Assembly: GCF_000703045.1 (NCBI RefSeq)
Contig: NZ_JNLJ01000005.1
Location: 101,023-165,022 of the forward strand
DNA: 64,000 bases
Direction: 5' to 3'
From: Persephonella sp. IF05-L8
GTDB taxonomy: Bacteria > Aquificota > Aquificia > Aquificales > Hydrogenothermaceae
Shown here: in pieces, positions 44,006 to 53,287 of the stretch
Position numbering within the stretch: position 1 is the first letter of the stretch
Layout: each line of letters begins with the position of its first letter
Translations under genes and position numbers: made by a program
Notes under the pieces: model-generated
What the model was told of the DNA's origin: nothing
What the model saw: the letters and a program-made list of their open reading frames with translations, nothing else
The model's database searches: none

Positions 44006-46378
44006 ATGAAAAATGATTTATCACATAAAATCCTTGAAAGTTTACCTGATATAGTCTGTGTATTTAAACCTAATAAAGAAATTATTTATATAAATCAAAC
44101 CTTTTGTAAAGTTCTTGGATTTTCTCCCAGTGAGATAATAGGAAAATCTGTAGATAAAATTATAGACAGTTCCTTCATAGACCATATTATTAATCTTCTT
44201 GAAAAGAACCACATTCCAGAAGACCAGGAAGCCTACTTAATAACATGCTCAGGAGAAAAGGTAAGAGTTATTATAAGGGCAGGGGTAATAAAAAATGGAA
44301 AAGTTCAATATATCATTATAAATGCCCGTGACCTTACATATCTTAATATACTTAAAAAGCAGCTTGAAAAGTATGCAGAAACTCTGGAGGAAATAGTACA
44401 GGAGCGAACAAAAGAATTATCAAAAACCAAAAATTTCCTTGAAAATGTTTTGTCCAGCATTCCTGACATATTTCTGGTTCTTGATGAAAAGGGCAACATC
44501 ATTCTAAGCAATGATGTTGCCAAAAAAAAGTTAAAAGATATACCGGATATAACCAAAAACATTTTGATTAAGTCAGATGACAAAGAAGTATCTTTAAAAG
44601 AGCTTTTCTCTGAAATAATTAATAGCAAGAAGATTTATAAAAATTTTAATAGCAGATTAATTCTCAATGGAAAAGAAATCCCCATTCACTTGGTTGCTTC
44701 ACCACTTAATGCTGATACTAAGAAAGGGTTGCTTCTTATTATAAGAGATGTTTCTCAGTTAAAAGAGAAAGAAAACTTCCTTAACCTGTACAAAACCATT
44801 TATGAAAATACTATTGATGCTATTGGTATTGTAGATACAGAAGGAAGATATGTAGACCAGAACAAATCCAATGAAGAGCTCCTTGGATATACAATAGAAG
44901 AAATTAGGGGAAAGCGTTTTCCTGATTTCCTGAAAATACCCAATGCAGAAGAGGTTCTGGAACAACTTAAAGAAAAAGGAAGACGAAGATTTATATCTAC
45001 CACAATAGACCGTCATGGGAATAAAAAATACCTGGATATTGTAGCCCTTGCTGTTAAAGATAAAGAAGGGAAGGATAAGTATTATGTAGGAATTAAAAGA
45101 GATATTACCAGCATACTTCAAAGAGAAAAAGAGTTGGAAGAACTCACACAAAAACTTGAAAAAAGATTATATACCGACCCATTAACAGGTCTACCAAACC
45201 GTTTAAAACTTATAGAAGACTTAAAAAATATTGCCAGTCCAAAACTTGCAATACTTAATATTGATGATTTTAAAGAAATAAATGATTTTTATGGTTATCA
45301 AGCTGGAGATTTTATTCTAAAACAGTTGGGAATAGAAATAAAAGAGTTTCTTACCGATAGCAGTTATAAACTTTATAAACTTTCTGCAGATGAATATGCA
45401 ATTCTATCTATTAGATATATCCAATCCCATGAATTCGAAAGGGTAATAAGTCAGCTTATCTATTATATAGAAGAAACACCCATTAATTACGAAGATAACG
45501 AGATATATGTATCAATCACAGCAGGAATATCTCTGGAAAACCATAATATACTCAATAAAGCAGATATGGCATTAAAGTATGCTAAAGAGAATAAAAAGCC
45601 TATAGCCTATTATACAGATAAACTTCAGATGAAAGAGTTATACGAAAAGAATATCTTAATCACACGAAAGATAAAAGATGCTCTAAAGGCAGATAGAATA
45701 GCCGTATATTATCAACCGATATTTGAAGTAAGAACAGGAAAGATTAGTAAATTTGAGGCTCTTGTGAGGCTTGTTGATTTTGATAAAAAAGTATTAATGC
45801 CAAAAGAGTTTTTAGATATAGCTAAAAAAGCAAAACTTTACCCAGAAATAACAAAGAAAGTGCTTCGGAAAACATTTGAAAAATTCAAGTATATAAATAA
45901 AGAATTCTCCATTAATATATCCATAGAAGACATACACAACAGAGAAATAACAGGAATTATTTTTGATTATCTCTGCCAGGAAGACTTTAAAAACCGGGTT
46001 GTGTTTGAAATTCTTGAATCGGAAGGTATTAAAAGTTATACAGAAGTTTCAGAGTTTTTTAAGGAAGTAAAAAAATTAGGTGGAAAGATTGCTATAGATG
46101 ATTTTGGAAGTGGATACTCTAATTTTGAATACATACTTAAACTGGATGTGGATTTTATAAAAATAGATGGTTCTCTCATAAAGAATATTGATAAAGATTT
46201 ATATTCACAGGTTATTGTTGAAACTATAATAAATTTTGCCAAAAAGTTAGGAATAAGGACTGTTGCAGAATATGTTCATTCAGAGGAAGTCTATGAAATG
46301 GCAAAAAATCTGGGAATAGATTACTGTCAGGGGTATTATCTCTCACCACCAAAACCATTTGAGGAATTATTTAAGTAA
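44006..46378 (+). CDS. Cytoplasmic PAS-GGDEF(degenerate)-EAL c-di-GMP phosphodiesterase
   Basis: A 790-residue protein without membrane segments. Three PAS units (about 5-115, 145-250, 260-372) are joined by a coiled coil. The GGDEF domain (385-540) is degenerate, with SADEY at 460-464. The EAL domain (555-785) looks active: FEALVR with EAL at 584-586, NIS at 637-639, E668/E671, DDFGSGYSNF at 698-707 and Lys719 in FIKIDGSL. Predicted to hydrolyse c-di-GMP, perhaps with the GGDEF part as a GTP-binding regulator. No ribosome-binding site is obvious upstream. Confidence 0.87.
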   Translation: MKNDLSHKILESLPDIVCVFKPNKEIIYINQTFCKVLGFSPSEIIGKSVDKIIDSSFIDHIINLLEKNHIPEDQEAYLITCSGEKVRVIIRAGVIKNGKVQYIIINARDLTYLNILKKQLEKYAETLEEIVQERTKELSKTKNFLENVLSSIPDIFLVLDEKGNIILSNDVAKKKLKDIPDITKNILIKSDDKEVSLKELFSEIINSKKIYKNFNSRLILNGKEIPIHLVASPLNADTKKGLLLIIRDVSQLKEKENFLNLYKTIYENTIDAIGIVDTEGRYVDQNKSNEELLGYTIEEIRGKRFPDFLKIPNAEEVLEQLKEKGRRRFISTTIDRHGNKKYLDIVALAVKDKEGKDKYYVGIKRDITSILQREKELEELTQKLEKRLYTDPLTGLPNRLKLIEDLKNIASPKLAILNIDDFKEINDFYGYQAGDFILKQLGIEIKEFLTDSSYKLYKLSADEYAILSIRYIQSHEFERVISQLIYYIEETPINYEDNEIYVSITAGISLENHNILNKADMALKYAKENKKPIAYYTDKLQMKELYEKNILITRKIKDALKADRIAVYYQPIFEVRTGKISKFEALVRLVDFDKKVLMPKEFLDIAKKAKLYPEITKKVLRKTFEKFKYINKEFSINISIEDIHNREITGIIFDYLCQEDFKNRVVFEILESEGIKSYTEVSEFFKEVKKLGGKIAIDDFGSGYSNFEYILKLDVDFIKIDGSLIKNIDKDLYSQVIVETIINFAKKLGIRTVAEYVHSEEVYEMAKNLGIDYCQGYYLSPPKPFEELFK

Positions 46379-46621
46379 TCCTTGAAAAAATTTTATTAAA
46401 AACGTATTTTTTAGATAAAATCCACATGTCTAAAATATTGCTTTAACGTGGAAAACGAATATTTATAAAAGTTTTACTGAATAAAATGTAATCTTAGATT
46501 TGTTTTTATACGGATAATTTTTTTCTTCTTACTCAGCTATATTAATTCCACAAGATAAATTTATTGGGAAAGTTAAATAGATTTAAAATATTAATATTTA
46601 CATTCAATAGAGGTAGTAATA
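46379..46621. other. AT-rich intergenic stretch before the restriction gene
   Basis: No credible gene is seen in these 243 bases. The composition is clearly more AT-rich than the neighbouring genes. A GAGGT ribosome-binding site lies just before the endonuclease start. This is the left border of the restriction-modification island; no terminal repeat or attachment site was recognised. Confidence 0.5.
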
Positions 46622-47590
46622 ATGTGTATTCACGAGGAAAAATGTAACGAAATTATTAATTCTTTTGAAAAAAATAAACCTTTTCAATTTCTATCCATAA
46701 CAGAATTTAAGCAGAAATTTTCTGAACTTATATTTGGAGATGATATAAAAGAACTTATAAAAAAAATAGCAGATTCTCCAGAAAGATACATAGGTTTGTT
46801 TAGGCCTACAAAACCTAAAGCTAAGGTTCTTCAAAATCTCTTACAATCCCATGAAATTAAATTTGGTAATGCATTAGAGATTATATTTGAGTATTTATTT
46901 AGTAAAAACTCCTTTGAAATTTTCGGTAAAAATATTAAGTACAAAGGAAAAAAATTAAATATAGATTTGTTCTTTAAAAAAGATAATATACTTTATTTAG
47001 TAGAACAAAAAGTTAGAGATGACCACGATTCCAGCAAAAAAGAAGGTCAAATCAAAAATTTCCAAAAAAAGATAGATTATATTATAGATAATATGGAAAA
47101 TTACAATATAAATTCTGAAGAAAACATTGTAGCTATAATGTTTTTCGTAGACCCTGATTTAAGGAAAAACAAAAATTATTACGAAAAAGAAATAGAAAAA
47201 CTGAAAAGAATGTATGGAATAAAGATTTATTTATTTTATGGTAAAGAATTTTTTGATTTCTTTGGATTTGGCTATTTTTGGAATTTATTTGAATGTTATC
47301 TTTACCTCTGGAAAAAAGAAATCCCTGAGATACCTGAATTAAACTTTGATAAGAACTATGAAAAATCTGCACAAAAAATATTTGAACTTCCACCATCTAC
47401 TATACATAAATTACTTAGTAATAATAAACTTTGGAAAGAGAAACTTCCTCAAGTACTATTTCCAGAAGGAAAAACTTTAGAGCATTTAAAGGAACTGTAT
47501 CTATCAGACCCTTCAAAAACAAGAAAAACCATATATAAAAATATTGTAAACTTAATAACTGAAATTTTAGAAAGGTATTATAAAAAATGA
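46622..47590 (+). CDS. Putative type II restriction endonuclease (PD-(D/E)XK)
   Basis: A 322-residue protein coupled by a 4-base overlap to an adenine-specific DNA methyltransferase. A candidate PD-(D/E)XK core is Asp115 in LNIDLFF, then Glu128 and Lys130 in YLVEQKVRDDHDSSKK, which is the form used in several type II enzymes of the DpnII/HinfI/TdeIII type. Recognition sequence cannot be told. Codon use is AT-rich, consistent with lateral acquisition. Confidence 0.72.
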   Translation: MCIHEEKCNEIINSFEKNKPFQFLSITEFKQKFSELIFGDDIKELIKKIADSPERYIGLFRPTKPKAKVLQNLLQSHEIKFGNALEIIFEYLFSKNSFEIFGKNIKYKGKKLNIDLFFKKDNILYLVEQKVRDDHDSSKKEGQIKNFQKKIDYIIDNMENYNINSEENIVAIMFFVDPDLRKNKNYYEKEIEKLKRMYGIKIYLFYGKEFFDFFGFGYFWNLFECYLYLWKKEIPEIPELNFDKNYEKSAQKIFELPPSTIHKLLSNNKLWKEKLPQVLFPEGKTLEHLKELYLSDPSKTRKTIYKNIVNLITEILERYYKK

Positions 47591-48717
47591 AGCCACTAAT
47601 TAAATGGACAGGCGGTAAATATAGAGAAATAAAGTACTTTCAAGAATATATACCAAGAAACTTTGAAAGATATATAGAGCCTTTTTTTGGGGGAGGTGGA
47701 GTATTTTTTCATTTAGAACCTCAAAAGGCAGAAGTAAATGATATATCAAAAGATTTAATGCAATTTTATCTATATATACAATCAGAAAATAAGATTTTTA
47801 AAGAATTTATCTATTCAATTTCTTCCTTTTGGGATAATCTCAATGTTAAGGAACTACAACAATATATATATCCCTTCTTCAAAAACTATATAAATATTGA
47901 TATAAAAAACATAAACATAAGAGTTGAACTTCTGGAAAAATATATAATCTCTCCCATTGGACAAGAAGAAGAACTTTTAAAGTATGTAATAGATTCAATA
48001 ATAAATAAAATAATAAGATTAAAAGCTATTTATAAAAAAGAAAATAGAGTTTTTTCTTTAGAAGAGCTGGAAGACCATTTGGAAACTTCAATTAGAAGCG
48101 GTATTTATCTTTTTTTCAGAAAAGTATTAAACAGTTTAAAAGATGATTATAATGAATTAAAAATTGCTGTTTGGTGGTTTATTAGGGAACTTTGTTATGG
48201 CTCAATGTTTAGATATGATAAAAAGGGGAACTTTAATATTCCTTATGGAGGAATTAACTACAATAAGAAAAAATTATTACCTAAAGCCGACTATATTTTT
48301 TCTCCACGTACAATTTCACTTTTTAAAAAAACTAAATTTCATAATACAGATTTTGAAGAATTCCTTAATAATATTTATTTAAATGAAAACGACTTTATTT
48401 TCCTTGACCCTCCTTATGATAGCAATTTTAAAGAATATGATAAAAACTCATTTACACAAAAAGACCATAAAAGATTAGCAAACCTATTAAAAAACATAAA
48501 AAAAACAAAATGGTTATTAGTAATAAAAAATACGCCCTTTATTTTATCTCTGTATGATGAATCTGGAATATATATTGATTCTTTTAGAAAGAAATACAAC
48601 TATAATGTTAGAGGTAGAAATGTAAGAGATACAGAACATTTGATAATTACAAATTATAACCCATATAATATAACAACTATCCCTATTAAAAATGAAAGAC
48701 AATACTCGCTTTACTAA
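47587..48717 (+). CDS. D12-class adenine-specific DNA methyltransferase
   Basis: A 376-residue N6-adenine methyltransferase of the Dam/D12 (alpha) class. Motif X is KWTGGKYREI (6-15), the SAM motif FFGGGGVFFH is at 33-42, and the catalytic DPPY is at 274-277 (FLDPPYDSN). Compared with Dam (about 280 residues) there is an insertion of about 100 residues between 60 and 170, presumably part of target recognition. It protects DNA from the co-encoded endonuclease. The two genes form a compact type II system. Confidence 0.92.
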   Translation: MKPLIKWTGGKYREIKYFQEYIPRNFERYIEPFFGGGGVFFHLEPQKAEVNDISKDLMQFYLYIQSENKIFKEFIYSISSFWDNLNVKELQQYIYPFFKNYINIDIKNINIRVELLEKYIISPIGQEEELLKYVIDSIINKIIRLKAIYKKENRVFSLEELEDHLETSIRSGIYLFFRKVLNSLKDDYNELKIAVWWFIRELCYGSMFRYDKKGNFNIPYGGINYNKKKLLPKADYIFSPRTISLFKKTKFHNTDFEEFLNNIYLNENDFIFLDPPYDSNFKEYDKNSFTQKDHKRLANLLKNIKKTKWLLVIKNTPFILSLYDESGIYIDSFRKKYNYNVRGRNVRDTEHLIITNYNPYNITTIPIKNERQYSLY

Positions 48718-48936
48718 GTTTAAAGATTAAACATATCTTTTATTAAATTTTCTTATACTTTGCTTTAATGCTTCTTTTCTATCCTCTCCTACTTTATAAA
48801 TATGAGAAGTGCTTTAAGTCCTGTATCCTAATTCTTATATTTTTAAAATCTTCATTTTCTGGTTTTATCTTTATTTGAAATAGCACCAGCTAATAGGGTG
48901 GGTTTTAGAGACAGCAAAAAATTTTAGAATAAAATT
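48718..48936. other. Intergenic region after the methyltransferase with possible gene remnant
   Basis: Between the methyltransferase stop and the stop of the E2 gene. On the minus strand 48813-48727 reads as 28 open codons (HIYKVGEDRKEALKQSIRKF and a short basic tail) closed at both ends by stops, protein-like but with no start or homologue that I recognise. It may be the broken end of a gene that once flanked the restriction island. The rest is AT-rich with nothing recognisable. Confidence 0.3.
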
Positions 48937-50208
48937 TTATTTTAAAGAAGATAAAAACTTTTTATCTTTTAGCTTTTTTTCTACTCCTACGACGAATTCT
49001 GCTGCTTCGGCTCCATTTATAACCCGATGGTCAAATGTGAAAACTGCTGTTATTATTCCATCAACAGCTTTTCCAATTGCAACAATTGCTGCATGGTTAG
49101 GAGGTAGAACTGCATCAAATTCTTCTATACCGAACATTCCAAGATTTGAAATTGAAAATGTAGCCCCTTGAATGTCTTCAATCCCCAGTCTTTTTTCTTT
49201 TGCCTTTTGTTTTATTTCCTTAAGTCTGTTGTATATATCTTTAAGGGATTTTTCTTCAACATTTTTAACCGTAGGATTAAAAAGCTCTTCCCCTACAGCT
49301 ACAGCAACAGATATGTTAGATGCTGGATACTGATAAAACTGACCATCCCGGTAAATAGTTCTGAGCTTTGGAAATTCCTGTAAAAGATTTCCAAAAAGTT
49401 TTATAAGATAGGTCGTAAGTGTAAAGCCTGTTTTTTCTTCATCTTTTAGGAAATAATTAACATCATATTTGTATTTAATGTGATATGTGGGAATATTAGT
49501 GCTTTTTGAAAGATTTTTTATCAGTATGCTCTGAATATCGGATGGTTTGTATGTATAAGGAATATTCTTTTCTCTAATATATTTTTCAATATCTTTCTGT
49601 GATATCTTCTTTTTATTTATCTCATTATAAACTTCTTCTGGGTTTAAACCATATCTGTTTAATATTTCCAATGCCTGCTTTGAGAAATATTTTTCAAATG
49701 CGAATTTTTTTATATCTTTTTCATGGGCAGGAACAGGAAGTTTACCTTCTTCCTGAAGCTTTTGTATATCTATACCGTATCTGGCTGCAAGCTGACGTGC
49801 TGCAGGTGATGCTGTCCCTGCTGGAAGTTTCTGGGTTGGAATTTCTTCTGGTATTTCAATTTTAATCTCTTCTTCTTTTTCAGCTTGTTCTTCCTTTGTT
49901 TCCGGCTGTGGAGGGATTGGTTTTTCTTCAGTTTCAAGAGGTTGTTTTTCCTCTGTCTCTCCTGCTCTTGCCTCAGTTTCTATTATTGCAATAGGTGCTC
50001 CTACCGGTAGTTCTTCCCCTTCTTCAGCCAGTATCTTCTTTAAAATCCCTTCCCTCATAGATGGAACTTCTATCACAGCTTTATCGGATTCAATCTCAAC
50101 GATAGGTTCATTTTTCTTCACATAATCGCCTTCTTTTTTTAACCATCTAACAATTTTGCCTTCTTCCATAGTATCTGTAAGCTGTGGCATTGTCATTTTA
50201 TATTCCAT
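48937..50208 (-). CDS. pdhC: Pyruvate dehydrogenase E2 (dihydrolipoamide acetyltransferase)
   Basis: A 423-residue E2 subunit starting at ATG 50208 (GGGGAAAAG upstream); a longer in-frame extension overlaps the E1 beta gene and is rejected. The lipoyl domain (1-80) has Lys43 in ESDKAVIEVPS. A Glu/Pro-rich linker follows. Two peripheral subunit-binding-like domains are seen (132-168, ASPAARQLAARYGIDIQKL, and 175-213, FSKQALEILNRYGLNPEEVY). The catalytic domain (about 220-423) has His394 in FDHRVINGA, with Asn398 where Asp is usual (DHRxxDG). Works with E1 alpha/beta upstream; E3 is not in the window. Confidence 0.9.
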   Translation of the reverse strand: MEYKMTMPQLTDTMEEGKIVRWLKKEGDYVKKNEPIVEIESDKAVIEVPSMREGILKKILAEEGEELPVGAPIAIIETEARAGETEEKQPLETEEKPIPPQPETKEEQAEKEEEIKIEIPEEIPTQKLPAGTASPAARQLAARYGIDIQKLQEEGKLPVPAHEKDIKKFAFEKYFSKQALEILNRYGLNPEEVYNEINKKKISQKDIEKYIREKNIPYTYKPSDIQSILIKNLSKSTNIPTYHIKYKYDVNYFLKDEEKTGFTLTTYLIKLFGNLLQEFPKLRTIYRDGQFYQYPASNISVAVAVGEELFNPTVKNVEEKSLKDIYNRLKEIKQKAKEKRLGIEDIQGATFSISNLGMFGIEEFDAVLPPNHAAIVAIGKAVDGIITAVFTFDHRVINGAEAAEFVVGVEKKLKDKKFLSSLK

Positions 50209-51175
50209 TTTCTTTTCCCCAGTAAATAATTTGTTTTGCAATCTTATCAGGTGTTGGAATTGATAATAGTTCAAGTTTTCTGTTGTAAGGTGTGTGAGTA
50301 TCTTCTCCACAGATACGTAATGGAGGAGCATCAAGCTGGTAGAAAAATTCTTCTGTTATCCGTGATACAACTTCTGCAGCATAACTACCTGTTTTAGGCT
50401 CCTCTGTAACAATAACAAACCTTCTGGTTTTTTTGATAGATTGTCCGATTGTTTGCATATCAAGGGGATTTAGTGAATGGAGATTAATTACTTCAACAGA
50501 AACGCCAAGCTCTTTTTCTATAACAGGTACAGCCTTTAGCGTGTCATGGAGCATTTTAAGATAGGAAACAACAGTTATATCTTTTCCTTCTTTTACAACA
50601 TCTGCTTTAAATGGATTAAAATCTTTTCTTTCCTGTATCTTCATTTTCATAGGATATAAAAGTTCATGCTCAAGGAATATAACAGGGTCATTAAGTTCAA
50701 TTGCATATTTCAGACCATAATAGGCAGCTGTAGCATCAGAAGCTACCATTGTAATAAGACCTGGAACAGAGGTGAAAAATCTTTCTAAACTCTGGGAGTG
50801 CTGGGCTGCAAGCTGTTTTGATACCCCCTGTGGTGTTCTCACAACCATAGGAAGTTCTATCTTCCCACCGCTCATATATCGGAGTTTTGCCATCTGATTA
50901 ACAATCTGATCCATAGCTATCAGTATAAAATTCACAGTCATTATTTCTGCAACAGGTCTTAAACCGCCAAGTGCCATTCCGATGGCATTTCCAACTATAG
51001 AGTTTTCTGCTATGGGGGTATCTATTGCTCTTTTTTCTCCATACTTTGCGTAAAGGCCTTCTGTAACCCTGTAGTTTCCCCCATAAAAACCAACATCCTC
51101 ACCAAGAATAACTACTGTTTCATCCTTTGCCATCATCTCATCAAGTGCTTTATTTAAAGCTTCACGGTATAACAT
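50198..51175 (-). CDS. pdhB: Pyruvate dehydrogenase E1 beta subunit
   Basis: A 325-residue transketolase-type beta subunit of a 2-oxo acid dehydrogenase. Start at ATG 51175 (MLYREALNKALDEMM) with GAGGTG upstream, overlapping E1 alpha by 14 bases. Blocks are VVILGEDVGFYGGNYRVTEG (20), DTPIAENSIVGNAIGMALGG (20), HSQSLERFFTSVPGL and LHSLNPLDMQTI. It forms the E1 heterotetramer with the alpha subunit. Pyruvate is the likely substrate from context with E2; acetoin or branched-chain acids cannot be fully excluded. Confidence 0.92.
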   Translation of the reverse strand: MLYREALNKALDEMMAKDETVVILGEDVGFYGGNYRVTEGLYAKYGEKRAIDTPIAENSIVGNAIGMALGGLRPVAEIMTVNFILIAMDQIVNQMAKLRYMSGGKIELPMVVRTPQGVSKQLAAQHSQSLERFFTSVPGLITMVASDATAAYYGLKYAIELNDPVIFLEHELLYPMKMKIQERKDFNPFKADVVKEGKDITVVSYLKMLHDTLKAVPVIEKELGVSVEVINLHSLNPLDMQTIGQSIKKTRRFVIVTEEPKTGSYAAEVVSRITEEFFYQLDAPPLRICGEDTHTPYNRKLELLSIPTPDKIAKQIIYWGKENGI

Positions 51176-52133
51176 CGGTACACACCTCACAGAAGATATC
51201 TGTATAAAGCTCCTTGTCATCAGGTTCAGGGGATTTAAGTGCAAACTGAACAGCTTCTTCTATTTCCCTTTCTACCCTTTTATCTGTTTCTTCTATAAAT
51301 TTTTCTGTTAATAAACCTCTTTTAAGCCCCTCTTTTTTGAGAAATTCTATCGGGTCTTTATCATGAAAGACTTTTAGTTCTCTTGGAGACCTGTAATCTC
51401 CTGGGTCGGACATTGAATGGGGTTCATATCTATATGTAACAGCTTCTATATAATAAGGTTTTCCTTCTGTTTCTATATATTCCTTTGCTTTTGAAACAGC
51501 ATCATAAACCTCAAAAAAGTTCATTCCATCTATTCTTATGGCAGGCATATACTCTTTTGCCTTTTTATAAAGCTCTTTTATTGCAGAAGCCCTATCAACT
51601 CTTGTTCCAATAGCATAGAAATTATTTTCATTTATAAATAAAACAGGTAGCTCCCATAAAGCAGCAAGATTGAGAGACTCATAATAATTTCCTGCATTTG
51701 TAGCTCCATCTCCAAAGGCAACAAGTACCCCTTCGGTATGTCCAAGATACTTTCTGGCATAGGCTGCTCCTACTGCATGGGGAATATGAGCACCAACAAT
51801 TGCATTACCACCATAAAAGTTCATTGAAGGCTCATAAAGGTGCATTGAACCACCTTTACCTTTTGAGACACCTGTAACTTTTCCAAACAACTCAGCCATT
51901 ATAGCTTTTGGAGATATTCCTCTGGCAAGTGCCCAGACATGCTCCCTGTAATGAACAAAAATATCTCCTTTACCAAAGGCAAGGGTGGCACCAACATGAA
52001 CAGCCTCTTCACCTATTGCCAGATGAAGAAAACCTGCGATATTACCTTTCATATATTCTTCTTTGGCTCTTTCTTCAAAGACACGACCTAATTTCATCAG
52101 ATAATAGGCACGTTCAACGATGGATTTTCCCAT
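51162..52133 (-). CDS. pdhA: Pyruvate dehydrogenase E1 alpha subunit
   Basis: A 323-residue thiamine-diphosphate-binding subunit. The ThDP motif is GDGATNAGNYYESLNLAALW through NN (around residues 140-165). The regulatory loop region RYEPHSMSDPGDYR is present, as is GKGGSMHLYEPSMNFYGGN. AAAGGG precedes the ATG. First gene of the pdhA-pdhB-pdhC unit. Possession of a PDH complex implies oxidative pyruvate metabolism, next to or instead of pyruvate:ferredoxin oxidoreductase, which is the usual route in Aquificota. Confidence 0.92.
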   Translation of the reverse strand: MGKSIVERAYYLMKLGRVFEERAKEEYMKGNIAGFLHLAIGEEAVHVGATLAFGKGDIFVHYREHVWALARGISPKAIMAELFGKVTGVSKGKGGSMHLYEPSMNFYGGNAIVGAHIPHAVGAAYARKYLGHTEGVLVAFGDGATNAGNYYESLNLAALWELPVLFINENNFYAIGTRVDRASAIKELYKKAKEYMPAIRIDGMNFFEVYDAVSKAKEYIETEGKPYYIEAVTYRYEPHSMSDPGDYRSPRELKVFHDKDPIEFLKKEGLKRGLLTEKFIEETDKRVEREIEEAVQFALKSPEPDDKELYTDIFCEVCTDVIP

Positions 52134-52231
52134 GATATTACCCTTTAAGGATATTCTTATACCTTTAATTTAGAGTTTGATTTTATGAAAAGCAATTAGA
52201 TATGAAGAATTTTTAAGATTTATTTATTTTT

Positions 52232-52636
52232 TTAAATTTGGTTAAAGACAACTTTTAATTTTAAAGAAAGAGATAAACTAATTTCATCTCTTTCGTGTAT
52301 TTTTCTTTTTATATAAGGTTTTATTTTTTCTCCATTTACGTAAGTTCCATTTGTTGAGTTCAGGTCTTCTATGAACCATTCTTCATTTTCAAAGCTTATT
52401 TTTGCATGTTTTCTGGAAACAGTTGGAAAGTCTTTAAAGATTTCGGAACCGATTGCCTGTCTTCCCAGGATGTCTCCGTTTTTTGCAGCAATTTCTTTTC
52501 CGTTTATTACAAGCTTTATACTTTTTTCTTTTTCTTTAGAAGTAGGGGAAACAACGGATAAATCTTCCAGGCAGTTCGAGCATACCGGAGCATTTTCAGG
52601 ATTTTCGGTTCCGCAAGCAGGGCATATTTTAATCAT
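52232..52636 (-). CDS. Zinc-ribbon plus FHA-domain protein
   Basis: A 134-residue phosphothreonine reader. The N-terminal zinc ribbon has C5, C8, C19 and C22 (CPACGT and CSNC). The FHA domain (about 40-132) has the conserved GR at 58-59, SRKH at 74-77 and NSTNGTYVNG at 93-102, so pThr-binding residues are intact. It is the last gene of the phospho-signalling region and overlaps the preceding gene by 4 bases. A kinase and PP2C phosphatase are encoded 7-10 kb upstream on the same strand. Zinc-ribbon-FHA proteins often report kinase activity to an effector. Confidence 0.88.
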   Translation of the reverse strand: MIKICPACGTENPENAPVCSNCLEDLSVVSPTSKEKEKSIKLVINGKEIAAKNGDILGRQAIGSEIFKDFPTVSRKHAKISFENEEWFIEDLNSTNGTYVNGEKIKPYIKRKIHERDEISLSLSLKLKVVFNQI

Positions 52637-53271
52637 TCTTGCACCTCTTTCATTATTTTTTCCAGTATTGGATATTTATCAGGTTTGACATTTCTTAGTT
52701 TTTCTGCCTTTTTAGTTTGTGAAGCTCCTATTATTGTTGCGATGGCGGAAATCAGAGCCGTAACCAATAGAATAGCAGGGGATACTTTAAATTGTTGTGT
52801 GTATGTTGTAATTGACAGAACTATTGTGATTATTCCTGTTATAGTTGCAAGTAAGAATAAAGCTATTGCTGTGTTTTTTTGTTTTTCTTTTTCTTTCAGG
52901 ATTTGTTCTGTTTCTTGTTTTAGTTTTTTAAATTCTTCCAGGCTTAGCTGGGATATCTTTTCGAGATCTGGAGAAAAAAGAGGGATATATTCTTCACCTG
53001 AGTTTGAAAGGCAGTTTATGGCTTTTTCTAATTTCAGTTCATCTATGGCGTCAGTTTCGTCCATTTGATTTATTTTATTGATTTGTTCTTTTAATTTTTT
53101 GTACTCTCTTACGGTAAGTTTTTTATCTTCTGCTTTTTTGATTGATTTTAGTATTTCAGGGCTAAAAGGGAAAACATACTCTGCAAAGTATGGATCGCAG
53201 ACTTCATCCGTTTTTTGTGCTATTTCTTTTACTTTCTTTTTTATTTTTTGCAGTTCTTTTTTGGTAATCAT
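52633..53271 (-). CDS. Unrecognised two-helix membrane protein in the kinase/FHA locus
   Basis: A 212-residue protein from ATG 53271. The N-terminal 145 residues are charged and helical, with two related segments: residues about 20-40 contain YFAEYVFPFSPEILKSIKKA and residues about 95-115 contain YIPLFSPDLEKISQLSLEEF, each followed by REYKKLKEQ or KLKQETEQ. Two membrane helices follow (about 134-160 and 166-190). The start at 53271 is chosen over 53292 because an extended -10 promoter element lies between them. It overlaps the FHA gene by 4 bases. Confidence 0.7.
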   Translation of the reverse strand: MITKKELQKIKKKVKEIAQKTDEVCDPYFAEYVFPFSPEILKSIKKAEDKKLTVREYKKLKEQINKINQMDETDAIDELKLEKAINCLSNSGEEYIPLFSPDLEKISQLSLEEFKKLKQETEQILKEKEKQKNTAIALFLLATITGIITIVLSITTYTQQFKVSPAILLVTALISAIATIIGASQTKKAEKLRNVKPDKYPILEKIMKEVQE

Positions 53272-53278
53272 TGCGACT

Positions 53279-53287
53279 ATTATACCA
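53279..53287 (-). promoter_or_regulatory. Extended -10 promoter element
   Basis: On the minus strand the sequence TGGTATAAT is an exact extended -10 (TGnTATAAT). Only seven bases separate it from the ATG at 53271, which puts the expected transcription start at or next to the start codon. No ribosome-binding site is present, consistent with a leaderless mRNA. No good -35 is seen, as is usual for extended -10 promoters. Confidence 0.55.

Noticed and set aside
50209-50334. N-terminal extension of the E2 protein
   Set aside because: The in-frame extension overlaps the end of E1 beta and does not resemble a lipoyl domain; ATG 50208 has a good ribosome-binding site and starts the lipoyl domain directly.
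52371-53068. Plus-strand frames opposite the FHA and two-helix genes
   Set aside because: The minus-strand FHA domain with intact motifs fixes the coding strand; the plus frames have no recognisable domain.
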